Below, in pieces: positions 17,326 to 25,329 of a stretch of DNA of 37,298 nt. The notes below the pieces were generated by a model that saw only the letters and a list, made by a program, of their open reading frames with translations, did not search any database and was not told where the DNA came from. The position numbers and the translations under genes were made by a program. Positions within the stretch are counted from its first letter, which is position 1; the number at the start of each line of letters is the position of its first letter. The stretch lies in the NCBI GenBank assembly GCA_014379065.1, contig JACMMM010000172.1, forward strand, positions 1 to 37,298, read 5' to 3'. The stretch comes from Saprospiraceae bacterium. Its GTDB lineage: Bacteria; Bacteroidota; Bacteroidia; Chitinophagales; Saprospiraceae.

Positions 17326-19023
17326 TCATTCCCCAGGTATCGCCTCTATCAAGCGCCTAACATACTCCCGTTCCGGGTTTTTGTAAATCTCCTCCGGGTA
17401 GCCCAATGCCTCGGTTTGACCCAGATTCATAATCAACAATCGGTCGCACATCTGCTTGATTACGCTCAAATCGTGCGAGATGAACAGGTAGGTCAGGCCG
17501 AATTTTTCCTGCAAATCCATCAACAAATTCAGCACCGTAGCCTGTACCGAAACGTCGAGGGCCGACACCATTTCGTCGCAAACAAGAAATCGTGGCTGCA
17601 AGGCCAAAGCCCGTGCCACGCAAATGCGCTGGCGTTGGCCACCGGAGAATTCATGTGGATAGCGTTGGTAATGATCGGCTTGCAGGCCTACGATTTCCAA
17701 CAATTCGATGGCTTTTTCGCGGCGGGCGCGGTCATTTTCGTGCAATTTGTGTACCTGCATAGGCTCGACAATGGCTTCGCCGATGCCCATGCGCGGGTTG
17801 AGCGAGGAGTAAGGGTCTTGAAAAACGACCTGAATCTCTCGACGGTATGGTTGGAATGCCTCTTCGCTAAGACTTTGTAAATCAGTGCCTTTGTACCAAA
17901 TTTCGCCAGCATGGGCTTCGGTCAGCCGTGCAATGGTTCTGCCCAACGTGGTTTTTCCACATCCCGATTCACCCGCCAATCCAAAAGTCTCGCCAGGAAA
18001 AATGTCAAAACTCACGTTGTTCACCGCATGGAGCCATTCGGTGGGACGTCCCAACCAATTTTTTTGGGCAGGGTAGCGCACGGTGAGGTTTTTTACCTGC
18101 AAAATGGGTGGTTCGGCTTGAAGGTTTTTTTGCCGTGCCTGGGTTTCGGCAAGCGTTACCACACGAGATTCAAAATGCCTGTTCTCCAAAAAATCGGGAA
18201 CGGTGGGCATTCGCCATAGTTTTCGTTTTAAAGACGGGCGGCAAGCCACCAAACCGCGCGTGTAAGGGTGCTCAGGCTGACGGAGTATTTTATCTACTGG
18301 ACCTTCCTCCACAATTTTTCCTTGTAACATAACAACCACCCGGTCGCAGATTTCAGAAATGACCCCCAAATCGTGGCTGATAAACAGCATGGAAAGCCCC
18401 AATTCTTCCTTGAGCTCTCGCATCAGGTCGAGGATGGTCTTTTGAACCGTCACATCCAAGGCGGTGGTTGGCTCATCGGCGATGAGCAGGCTGGGGTTGC
18501 AGGACATGGCCATGGCGATCATAACGCGCTGCTTTTGTCCGCCGCTGATTTGGTGTGGGTAAGCGTTGAAAATACGCGTCGGGTCGGGAAGTTTTACCCT
18601 TTCAAAAAGTTTGATTGTCAGCGCTTTAGCTTGGGCAAAAGAGGTTTTTTGGTGCAATTGGATGGCTTCCGTTACCTGATGTCCGCAGCGAAAAACGGGG
18701 TTTAAGGAGCTCATAGGCTCCTGAAAGATCATGGCGATTTGAGCGCCCCGGATGCGTTCGATTTCTTTTTTAGGAAGGGCAAGGAGATTGACCGTGGTTG
18801 GTTGGTGAAAAAGAATTTCTCCGGAAACAATCTTAGCAGGCGGACTGGGCAAAAGCCGCATGATGGAGAGCGCGGTGACGGATTTGCCAGAGCCTGATTC
18901 GCCTACGATACCAAGGGTTTCACCTTTATCGAGTGAAAGTGAAATTCCGTTTACGGCCCTGGTTGTGCCGCGTTCAGAATTGAATTCTATCGCTAAATTG
19001 TTGATTTCTAAAAGCTTCGTCAT
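17326..19023 (-). CDS. fused dipeptide/oligopeptide-type ABC transporter ATP-binding protein
   Basis: This 565-residue protein contains two ABC ATPase halves in one chain, equivalent to DppD plus DppF (as in YejF or GsiA). Half 1 has Walker A GESGSGKS (41-48), signature ISGGQ (159-163) and Walker B LLIADEP (179-185). Half 2 has Walker A GESGCGKT (351-358), signature FSGGQ (459-463) and Walker B with CDEM. The oligopeptide-binding ABC C-terminal motif [14 protein letters not shown] (252-265) sits after the first half. It powers import of peptides or related solutes such as nickel or glutathione from the periplasm. The permease and substrate-binding genes are not adjacent in this window. The preceding Uma2 gene is 9 bases upstream. 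Confidence 0.85.
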   Translation of the reverse strand: MTKLLEINNLAIEFNSERGTTRAVNGISLSLDKGETLGIVGESGSGKSVTALSIMRLLPSPPAKIVSGEILFHQPTTVNLLALPKKEIERIRGAQIAMIFQEPMSSLNPVFRCGHQVTEAIQLHQKTSFAQAKALTIKLFERVKLPDPTRIFNAYPHQISGGQKQRVMIAMAMSCNPSLLIADEPTTALDVTVQKTILDLMRELKEELGLSMLFISHDLGVISEICDRVVVMLQGKIVEEGPVDKILRQPEHPYTRGLVACRPSLKRKLWRMPTVPDFLENRHFESRVVTLAETQARQKNLQAEPPILQVKNLTVRYPAQKNWLGRPTEWLHAVNNVSFDIFPGETFGLAGESGCGKTTLGRTIARLTEAHAGEIWYKGTDLQSLSEEAFQPYRREIQVVFQDPYSSLNPRMGIGEAIVEPMQVHKLHENDRARREKAIELLEIVGLQADHYQRYPHEFSGGQRQRICVARALALQPRFLVCDEMVSALDVSVQATVLNLLMDLQEKFGLTYLFISHDLSVIKQMCDRLLIMNLGQTEALGYPEEIYKNPEREYVRRLIEAIPGE

Positions 19024-19032
19024 GATGGGGCT

Positions 19033-19674
19033 TTATTTGCCTTCCTCCGCCTTTTTGAAAATATCGCTTACCGGGAATGCAAAAGCAGGCAATACAGGAT
19101 CGGCTGAACATAATTTTTCACCCATGCAAACGGTCATGCTTTCCAGGTTTTGGCTGCTATAAACATGCACTTCTTTCTGGATAGGATAAATGAGCCACAC
19201 CACCTGCACCCCTGCTGTCCGATAATGGCGCATCTTGTCCACGATTTTTTGTGCGGCATCGCGTGTGGAGATTACTTCGATAACAAAGGCTGGAATTTCA
19301 ATTACACCTTCGTTGGAGAGGTTATTTGCTTGAGTGTGAGTCAACCATGCAAAATCAGGACGCCGATGTATTTCCGGGAAGAAAAACAAATCTGTTTCAG
19401 CTAACAATTGGCCAGAGACTTTGCCAGCTGTTTTGAGCCGCATAAATATTTCTTGGAGGTTGAACTGGATGTAAAGTTGCGTTGGATTCATGGTATATTC
19501 GGTTTTTTCGACGCGGCCATTGAGCCATTCGTACTTGTAGCCGTCCTCGCGGCTGAGGTATCTTTTTTCAAATTCTGACCACTTGATAAGGCGCGGCTGT
19601 TTCTTGGTTGCAGGTGGCGTTGCAACTTCTTTTGGTGCGGTTTCTGGCTTTTTTTGGACTGCTGCGGTAGTCAT
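19033..19674 (-). CDS. Uma2-family (DUF820) restriction-endonuclease-like protein
   Basis: This 213-residue protein starts with a Thr/Pro/Lys-rich tail of about 30 residues, then the Uma2 core: YKYEWLNGRVEKTEY (46-60), RRPDFAWL (104-111; D107), IPAFVIEVIS (127-136; E133) and DKMRHYRTAGVQVVWLIYP (146-164), matching the PD-(D/E)xK pattern of the family. Uma2 proteins are abundant in cyanobacteria and Bacteroidota; their biological role is unknown. The ATG at 19674 is preferred over an in-frame TTG at 19713 because a perfect -7 box (19692-19699) lies just upstream of it. It shares a likely transcript with the fused ABC ATPase gene, 9 bases downstream. Confidence 0.75.
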   Translation of the reverse strand: MTTAAVQKKPETAPKEVATPPATKKQPRLIKWSEFEKRYLSREDGYKYEWLNGRVEKTEYTMNPTQLYIQFNLQEIFMRLKTAGKVSGQLLAETDLFFFPEIHRRPDFAWLTHTQANNLSNEGVIEIPAFVIEVISTRDAAQKIVDKMRHYRTAGVQVVWLIYPIQKEVHVYSSQNLESMTVCMGEKLCSADPVLPAFAFPVSDIFKKAEEGK

Positions 19675-19691
19675 GCGCTGGAAATTTTTGA

Positions 19692-19699
19692 CAAAGATA
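19692..19699 (-). promoter_or_regulatory. Bacteroidota -7 box (TATCTTTG) for Uma2/ABC
   Basis: The minus strand reads TATCTTTG, fully matching TAnnTTTG, 18 bases before the ATG at 19674. No clear -33 element is visible. It supports the shorter Uma2 start and a Uma2-ABC transcript. Confidence 0.5.
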
Positions 19700-19710
19700 A
19701 ACAGGAAATG

Positions 19711-19744
19711 CAAAAGCCGGGAGGCGCATCAGCAGCTCCCGGCT
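19711..19744 (-). terminator. intrinsic terminator after the M16 peptidase gene
   Basis: AGCCGGGAG (19715-19723) pairs perfectly with CTCCCGGCT (19736-19744). On the minus strand the stem is followed by TTTTGC. It lies 50 bases past the M16 stop at 19794 and just upstream of the Uma2 promoter. Confidence 0.75.
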
Positions 19745-19793
19745 TCAAAATCTCTCAACTAATCACCAGTTAACCAATCCACCAATCACCCCC

Positions 19794-22604
19794 CTACGGC
19801 TTCGGCCTAGCCGACACCACCTTCCCATTAGCATCAATCTGAATCACTTCTATGCCAAGCTGCTGTAGGCCAGGAAGGGTTTTGGATGCGTCGCCTGCAA
19901 GGAACCAGCCGAGGTTTCCAGGTTGCACAATTGCTTTGGCGGTATTTTGCACGTCTTTTAAGGTCAGCGTTTGCACCTTGGCACCATACTTCTGCCAGTA
20001 GTCGTCAGGCAAATTGTACTTTACCACGTCGCGGACGCTGGCGTTCACAGCAGCATTGGTTTCCCACATACCGCTCATGCCAAGCACGGTATTTTGCTTG
20101 GTCTTGTCAAATTCCGCCTCTGTCATTTGTTTGTCGCCAACGAAGGAATTCACTTCTTTGATTACTTCTTGGATACTTTCTTTCGTCTTGTCGGTCTGTA
20201 CAGGGGCCATCACAAAAAATGGGCGTTGGCCGCGTGTATAGATTATACCTGAGCGGGTACCATAGCTCCAGTGCTTGTCTTCGCGGATATTCATATTGAT
20301 GCGACTGGTAAAATCGCCGCCCAGTACATTGTTCATTTGTTCGATGGCGTTTTCGTCCATTTGACCGTAAGGCTTGGTGAGGTAACCAGCCACAATCATA
20401 GTTTGTTGACTTTCAGGGCGGTCAATCAAAAAAATCTTGTTTGTAGTGTTGGCTGTTTTCACTTCCGGAATCACTTTTTTGGTCAATTCTCCTTTTTGCC
20501 ACGCGCCAAAACGCTTTTCCAATTTGGCGGTCAATTCTTCAATGGTGATGTTGCCCGTAACTACGATGGTGGCATTGTTGGGGCGCAGCCATTTGTTGTA
20601 AAAGCCTTTAATGTCTTCCATGGTAATACTGTTCACCGATTCCTCCTCGCCAGACCCGCCATTGGGCATAGCGTATGGGTGGTTTTCACCGTACAGTAAA
20701 GTGGGCATGACACGCATGACCATGCTTTGCGGGTTCTTCTTTTCGTTCTGGATACTGCTGATCTGCTGGGCTTGAAGGCGTTTGAGATCAGCCTCAGGAA
20801 AAGATGGATTTAGCACCACATCGGCCAACAAATCGAGACTTGGATCGAGGCTTTGCTTGAGCGTATTGAAATTTATGAAGGAGTTGTCCATTTCGCTGTT
20901 CATACTCAGACTTGCGCCGAGGAGTTGCAACCTTTCATTGATTTGCAAGGAGCTGAGCGATTTGGTGCCTTCATCAAGCATATCTATACCAAGTTTAGCG
21001 AGCCCAAGTTTGCCTCCAAATTTGTCAGAAACATAACCAGCATCAAAGATGATGGTGGCTGCCATGGTTGGACTTTCGCTGCGGTGTGCAAGCACGACTT
21101 TCATGCCGTTTTTCAAAGTAGCCCGTTGCAGGCTTGGGAATTTTGCTGCCACATTTTGGCTCAGCTCCGGTATTTTAGATCGGTCCACTTCTGTTCCAAT
21201 CACGGAATAGTCAGGGAAGGGCTTGCAGATAAGCGTGTATTTGCCGTCGGAAAGCCATTTCTGGGTGATCAATTGTACCTCTTTGGCGCTCGTTTCATTG
21301 TACCAGCGGTTGGTGGTTTTGTAAAAATCTGGACTACCGCCGAACACTTCGTTTTCGGCCAAAAGGTCGCTTTTGCCTCCAAAGCCGCCGATTCGTTCCA
21401 GCCCCTTGATGAATCCTGCAAAATAAGACGCTTTAACCCGTTTCAATTCTTCCTCCGTAGGGCCATTTTTCAGGAACTCATCCATGATTTCGTTCACGGC
21501 CGCTTCTACTTCTTCCACTGTTTTGCCTTTTTTCACGTTGACAACAATGCCGAAGTTGCCGCCGATTTCGGATGGGCCGTTAAAGGCTTGTGCGGAGCTA
21601 CAGATTTGTTTGTCGTACACCAGTTTTTTGAACAAACGGCTGCTTTTGCCGTCCGAAAGCACATTGGCGGCGAGGTCAAGTGCGGCATTTTCTTTGTTGC
21701 CCCATTCAGGCGTGTTCCAGATCATCACGATGCGCGCCTCCTGCACACGGTCTTGGTATTCGCCGCGTCTGTCGCCCACGCGTTTGGCAATATCTGTTTT
21801 TGGACGGGAAATCGTAGGCCCGGCAGGGATGTTGCCAAAGTTCTTCAATACTTTTTCATAAGCGGCTTCTGGTGTGATGTCGCCTGCAATGACCAGTACT
21901 GCATTTGCTGCGCCATAATAAGATTTGAACCATTGATGTACATCCTCTACGCTGGCAGCGTTGAGGTCTTCCATTTCGCCGATCACCGTGTGGCCGTAAG
22001 GGTGATAGGGTGGGTAGGATTCTTTTTGAATGATGTCCCTGGCTTTACCGTAAGATTGGTTTTCGCCCTGGCGCTTTTCATTTTGCACCACGCCGCGTTG
22101 TTCGTCGAGTTTTGCCTGGTCAATGGCACCGAGCAGGTGACCCATGCGGTCGCTTTCGAGCCAGAGCACCTGGTCGAGTGCTCCCAGGGGTATGTTTTGG
22201 AAATAATTGGTGCGGTCTTCGTTGGTTGTGCCATTCAGGTTAGTGCCACCAATAGCCTCCAATGCCTGGAAGTAGTCGGTGTTAAAGTGTTCCGAACCAT
22301 TGAACATCAGGTGCTCGAACAAGTGCGCAAAGCCCGATTTGCCAGGTTTTTCGTTTTTCGAGCCGACATGATACCACACGTTCACGGCTACGATGGGGGC
22401 CTTGTGATCTTCATGGATTACAAGGCGCAGGCCGTTGGGCAGCACGAATTTTTTGAACGGCACGTCAATCGTACTGGGGTCATAGGTAGGCAGGTCTTGA
22501 GAGAAAAGGGAAGTGGGGGAGAGGGCGCCCGCCGCCGCCCACACCATTGTCAAAACTATGGTGCGTGAAAAGGCTATGGCGGGTAAAAGGATCAGTCGTT
22601 TCAT
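19794..22604 (-). CDS. periplasmic M16 (pitrilysin) zinc peptidase
   Basis: This 936-residue protein starts at the ATG at 22604, preceded by an AGGA-like site, with a long signal sequence ending near LFSQ. The first M16 half has the inverted zinc motif H94-x-x-E97-H98 in HLFEHLMFNG and the distal Glu in VVQNEKRQ (about E176), so it is catalytically complete. The second half (about 490-900) repeats the M16 fold without a zinc site and has the R/Y-type substrate-binding region near Y-G-T-R-S-G. The tandem domain arrangement, typical length and signal peptide match Bacteroidota M16 insulinase-like peptidases that degrade small peptides outside the cytoplasm. An in-frame TTG at 22826 is too far upstream and lies in the terminator region, so it was not used. 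Confidence 0.85.
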   Translation of the reverse strand: MKRLILLPAIAFSRTIVLTMVWAAAGALSPTSLFSQDLPTYDPSTIDVPFKKFVLPNGLRLVIHEDHKAPIVAVNVWYHVGSKNEKPGKSGFAHLFEHLMFNGSEHFNTDYFQALEAIGGTNLNGTTNEDRTNYFQNIPLGALDQVLWLESDRMGHLLGAIDQAKLDEQRGVVQNEKRQGENQSYGKARDIIQKESYPPYHPYGHTVIGEMEDLNAASVEDVHQWFKSYYGAANAVLVIAGDITPEAAYEKVLKNFGNIPAGPTISRPKTDIAKRVGDRRGEYQDRVQEARIVMIWNTPEWGNKENAALDLAANVLSDGKSSRLFKKLVYDKQICSSAQAFNGPSEIGGNFGIVVNVKKGKTVEEVEAAVNEIMDEFLKNGPTEEELKRVKASYFAGFIKGLERIGGFGGKSDLLAENEVFGGSPDFYKTTNRWYNETSAKEVQLITQKWLSDGKYTLICKPFPDYSVIGTEVDRSKIPELSQNVAAKFPSLQRATLKNGMKVVLAHRSESPTMAATIIFDAGYVSDKFGGKLGLAKLGIDMLDEGTKSLSSLQINERLQLLGASLSMNSEMDNSFINFNTLKQSLDPSLDLLADVVLNPSFPEADLKRLQAQQISSIQNEKKNPQSMVMRVMPTLLYGENHPYAMPNGGSGEEESVNSITMEDIKGFYNKWLRPNNATIVVTGNITIEELTAKLEKRFGAWQKGELTKKVIPEVKTANTTNKIFLIDRPESQQTMIVAGYLTKPYGQMDENAIEQMNNVLGGDFTSRINMNIREDKHWSYGTRSGIIYTRGQRPFFVMAPVQTDKTKESIQEVIKEVNSFVGDKQMTEAEFDKTKQNTVLGMSGMWETNAAVNASVRDVVKYNLPDDYWQKYGAKVQTLTLKDVQNTAKAIVQPGNLGWFLAGDASKTLPGLQQLGIEVIQIDANGKVVSARPKP

Positions 22605-22802
22605 ACGTCGTTCCTGTGTTGTGTAGTTAGGTTGAAAAATATTGTGAGGCTGCGGAAAACGGCCTAAAGTGCAAAATTGCGCCCGAAGGTTCGTAATTAC
22701 GGGCAGGAAGGACAAAACATTGGATGAAAAGTTGGAATGGGCGGCTGAACAGTCATGGGCAAGCAGTGGACGGATTCGGAAACAGCTGCACGAAAAACGA
22801 AA

Positions 22803-22836
22803 TAAAAAAACCGGAGCGCAAGGCAACGCTCCGGTT
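22803..22836 (-). terminator. strong minus-strand intrinsic terminator upstream of M16
   Basis: AACCGGAGCG (22809-22818) pairs perfectly with CGCTCCGGTT (22827-22836) around an 8-base loop. On the minus strand the stem is followed by a run of T from the A-rich stretch at 22804-22810. Its only plausible minus-strand transcript is the stretch between here and the small gene at 23365. Confidence 0.85.
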
Positions 22837-23060
22837 CGGAAATGGATTACTTAAATGAAGTGCAACAAAGCGTGTTTTAATACACGGCAGAAAGATTAAA
22901 AACGGAACAAGCCGTTGGGCAAAACCGCCCGGAGGATTAAAGTAGGTTGTTTCTGTCGTTATAACTTGCCCTAAAAGGGCCACGGCTCTTCTCAAAAATT
23001 AAGAAAGGCCAGGGTAAAAAACGGTGTTAGATTTCCGATACGGTAGGAAGAATACCAGAA
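22803..23060 (-). ncRNA. candidate structured RNA of unknown family (5' end uncertain)
   Basis: No protein frame with a plausible product fits this stretch, yet it ends in a perfect terminator and carries several helices, read on the minus strand. An outer helix AGCCGT/ACGGCT (22982-22987 with 22910-22915) encloses two GC hairpins, GCCC/GGGC at 22977-22980 with 22968-22971 and at 22927-22930 with 22917-22920. A third hairpin CGTGT/ACACG lies at 22882-22886 with 22871-22875, before the terminator stem. The region is separated from M16 by the terminator, so it could be a free small RNA, the 3' UTR of the 57-aa gene at 23192-23365, or an attenuated leader for M16. It lacks the signature sequences of tmRNA, SRP RNA and RNase P RNA; a 6S-like RNA was not excluded. 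The 5' end is a guess. Confidence 0.4.
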
Positions 23061-23077
23061 AAATGGTTTAAAGTGCA

Positions 23078-23128
23078 GATTATCAAAGTGATAATCAAAT
23101 TCTTGAGTGTAAACAAAGCGGATTATCA
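23078..23128. promoter_or_regulatory. operator-like palindrome GATTATCA-aag-TGATAATC plus extra half-site
   Basis: Perfect 8-base arms at 23078-23085 and 23089-23096 surround a 3-base spacer. A third copy of the half-site GATTATCA occurs at 23121-23128, 25 bases beyond. Spaced repeated half-sites suggest binding of a dimeric regulator near the start of the candidate RNA. The regulator cannot be named. Confidence 0.4.
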
Positions 23129-23191
23129 GAGGCGGAGGCCCGAATATTATTTCTTGGTCAAATGAGTTTCCTTAATTTAAGGACCTCAACA

Positions 23192-23365
23192 TTAGGGGTT
23201 TGTATCATTCCAAATGATGTAATCACCATCTTTAAATTTTCCTCCCTTGTCTTTTCCGTGATCACTTTTTTTAATGGTGCCAGCATCGTTGTGATGACAA
23301 GGGGCATGAGCAGTTGAGTTCTGGGAAGCAAAAAAGAAGCTAAGGAGGAAGAGTACCAAGTTCAT
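23192..23365 (-). CDS. small exported His/Gly-rich peptide (57 aa), hypothetical
   Basis: This short frame runs from ATG 23365 to TAA at 23192-23194. It codes for a hydrophobic signal-like N-terminus (MNLVLFLLSFFFASQ), then a small polar part with CHHND (residues 23-27), a Lys/Gly/His-rich centre (KKSDHGKDKGGKF) and an ending DGDYIIWNDTNP. The signal-peptide shape in an otherwise gene-free stretch makes it a plausible gene. The Cys-His-His cluster might bind a metal, which is speculation. No family is recognised. It lies downstream (in its own direction) of the direct repeat and upstream of the candidate RNA. Confidence 0.45.
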   Translation of the reverse strand: MNLVLFLLSFFFASQNSTAHAPCHHNDAGTIKKSDHGKDKGGKFKDGDYIIWNDTNP

Positions 23366-23428
23366 AACGAGACGTTTTTTTGTGAATCAGAAGAAATCTG
23401 ACACAAAGGTCACGCCGTCTCGAATCAA

Positions 23429-23467
23429 AAAAAAGGACAGTTACCCCGTTTTCAATACAGGCAGATT
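23429..23467. repeat. 39-bp direct repeat, copy 1
   Basis: Begins aaaaaaggaca and ends with caatacaggcagatt. It matches copy 2 at 33 of 39 positions. It lies just upstream of the 57-aa gene's start, on the opposite strand sense. Confidence 0.65.
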
Positions 23468-23588
23468 TGGTGTACGCCAATACCCCAAGCCCCACAGCAC
23501 CGCTGTGGATAGGTCAATGAACACTACAACCGTAGGCAGTAACGCGATTGACATCCCCCCGGACGCGCCCGCGCTCTTAATATGATTA

Positions 23589-23616
23589 TTGCTTTTGCAA
23601 AATGATCTTACATTTG
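23589..23616 (+). promoter_or_regulatory. promoter (TTG - 17 - TACATTTG) for the 504-aa gene
   Basis: TTG at 23589-23591, a 17-base gap, then TACATTTG at 23609-23616, the same spacing as at aspC and the EAD-like gene. Transcription would start near 23623, leaving a leader of about 118 bases before the ATG at 23741 that includes copy 2 of the direct repeat. Confidence 0.55.
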
Positions 23617-23661
23617 TCTTGGTCAATTGTTGCAACAAAGGTAATAGGGTGTTGCAGGGCC

Positions 23662-23700
23662 AAAAAAGGACAAAAACGCCGATTTCAATACAGGGAGATT
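23662..23700. repeat. 39-bp direct repeat, copy 2
   Basis: Begins aaaaaaggaca and ends with caatacagggagatt, 33 of 39 bases identical to copy 1 at 23429-23467, in the same orientation and 233 bases away. It lies within the predicted leader of the 504-aa gene. Confidence 0.65.
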
Positions 23701-23740
23701 CAAGTCTTCTCTCATATATTCATTTTCATATTTTGCCTGC

Positions 23741-25255
23741 ATGGAATTTGACGCCCTCAAAGAGTTGGTAAAAACCATCACCCGCAACAAGGTGAAAAAC
23801 ATAGAGGTATTGGGTAATCCTGGGGAAGAGAGCAGCATGGTTGAGTCTTTATACGATGCCATTGCCAAAGAAAAGGTGCAGTCTGATGAGGATGCCGCCA
23901 AATTCTTGTACGGGAAAAACGAAAGCCCAAAATCTCAAGCATACCTGCGCATGAAAGGCAGACTGGAGCGCAACCTACTTAACACGGCTTTTTTTGTGGA
24001 TGTAAACCAGCCTATGTTCAACGAACGAGCCAAAGCATCTTATAATTGTTATCGAGATTTTGCTGCCGCCCTTATTCTTCTTGGTCGCGAAGCAACAAAA
24101 GCTGGGATCGATGTTTTGGAGCATTTACTGGAGCAAACCATTAAATATGAGTTTGTTGAGTTGACTGCTGATGTTGCATCTCGTCTGCGAAGGGTATACG
24201 CCAGAGCTGTCGGTTCAGCCTCTATGCACGAGCGATATGCCAAAATTCACCGAGAATATGAAGAAAAACGCCGCCTCGAAATGCTGGCACTTGAACATTT
24301 TGAAAGCTTAATCAATTATTATATCGTACGTCGCTCACCCAATGAAGAAATACATCAATATGCGACAGCATATTATGAGGAGCTCTACCCATTGACCCCA
24401 AAAGCAGACACTTGCCAATACCATTTTCATACTGCCCAAATTGGCATCATTAAATACTTGTCGGTGAATAACTGTGTAGATGCCTTAAAGGTCTGTGATG
24501 AGGCATTAGACATCTTAAAAGAAAGAAAAAATACGAATCGAGAGTATTTGGTTTCCCTATCAGGTCAAAAAATCGTTTGTCTTACTCAGCTTCGTATTTT
24601 TGGAAATAATGAAGGGGATGCTGCGGCAAGCTACTGCCTCTCTTTGTCCGAAGAGGGTTCTTTCAACTGGTTTCGCGTACACGAGCTCCATCTGCACTAC
24701 TGCCTTTTTGCCCGTCGTTACGATGATGCGCTGGCTCTTTTCGTAAAAGCCTCCCAACACCCAAAATTCGAGTCGCTTGGTGGCGCCGTGCGTGACAATT
24801 GGCAACTTTACGGTGGCTACCTCCACCTCCTTGCGGCTTTGGGCAAACTCGAACTTGCCAAAGTAGAAGCAGCCGTAGGTACTTTTCGGTATGCAAGGCT
24901 CTCCAACGAAATCGAGGTGCTGGACAAGGACAAACAAGGGATGAACATCCCCCTGATTTTCCTGCCCGTCATCTACCATTTGGTAAAAGGCACTTTTGAT
25001 ACCGCTGATATTTCCCCAGAATCGCTGGAAAAATACCGCAAACGCTATCTTGACAACGACATGAACCGCCGCAGCGCAGCATTTCTGAACATGCTCATCG
25101 CTTTTGCCAAGCGTGACTACAAATCGGCCAGTGCTGAGAAGAAAATCAAAAAAGAGTTGGAAGTGCTTGCGAAAGAACAGCCTCAAGTGGCCGGGCAGAC
25201 CTTTGCCGTGGAGATTATCCCTTACGAGGATTTGTGGGAGATGATGGTAGGGTAA
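23741..25255 (+). CDS. 504-aa helical protein, unknown function
   Basis: I do not recognise this family. There is no signal peptide or membrane helix, so it is cytoplasmic. The sequence is almost entirely alpha-helical, with TPR/HAT-like pairs of helices in the middle and end: YHFHTAQIGIIKYLSVNNCVDALKV, LHYCLFARRYDDALALFVKAS and LHLLAALGKLELAKVEAA. The N-terminal 60 residues (MEFDALKELVKTITRNKVKN onwards, with a Glu/Ser loop) are distinct and could be a separate small domain. The gene has its own consensus promoter and ends at a 17-bp perfect hairpin. It is not operonic with the FecR/sigma genes, which converge on it. Confidence 0.7.
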   Translation: MEFDALKELVKTITRNKVKNIEVLGNPGEESSMVESLYDAIAKEKVQSDEDAAKFLYGKNESPKSQAYLRMKGRLERNLLNTAFFVDVNQPMFNERAKASYNCYRDFAAALILLGREATKAGIDVLEHLLEQTIKYEFVELTADVASRLRRVYARAVGSASMHERYAKIHREYEEKRRLEMLALEHFESLINYYIVRRSPNEEIHQYATAYYEELYPLTPKADTCQYHFHTAQIGIIKYLSVNNCVDALKVCDEALDILKERKNTNREYLVSLSGQKIVCLTQLRIFGNNEGDAAASYCLSLSEEGSFNWFRVHELHLHYCLFARRYDDALALFVKASQHPKFESLGGAVRDNWQLYGGYLHLLAALGKLELAKVEAAVGTFRYARLSNEIEVLDKDKQGMNIPLIFLPVIYHLVKGTFDTADISPESLEKYRKRYLDNDMNRRSAAFLNMLIAFAKRDYKSASAEKKIKKELEVLAKEQPQVAGQTFAVEIIPYEDLWEMMVG

Positions 25256-25260
25256 GTAAA

Positions 25261-25297
25261 AAAGCGGCCCGCCAGAACGTTTCTGGCGGGCCGCTTT
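25261..25297. terminator. bidirectional terminator between the 504-aa gene and FecR
   Basis: Perfect 17-bp arms AAAGCGGCCCGCCAGAA (25261-25277) and its complement (25281-25297) around a 3-base loop. An A-run precedes and a T-run ends the stem, so it can serve both converging genes. Confidence 0.9.
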
Positions 25298-25329
25298 AGT
25301 AGCGTGCAGTATTAAATTCAACCTAATTT

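Noticed and set aside
20853-22568. 571-codon plus-strand open frame
   Set aside because: It lies antisense to the M16 peptidase, has no recognisable motif and reflects codon bias of the real gene.
22803-23060. tmRNA, SRP RNA or RNase P RNA identity for the structured stretch
   Set aside because: No tRNA-like end or tag frame, no SRP GGAA-tetraloop arm and no RNase P conserved core were found.
23070-23100. FNR/Crp binding site (TTGAT-N4-ATCAA) at the GATTATCA palindrome
   Set aside because: The spacer and half-site do not match the consensus; only a general operator-like palindrome is supported.
23441-23638. Hydrophobic 65-codon minus-strand frame between the direct repeats
   Set aside because: It runs into the repeat, lacks an upstream promoter or start context and shows no recognisable domain.
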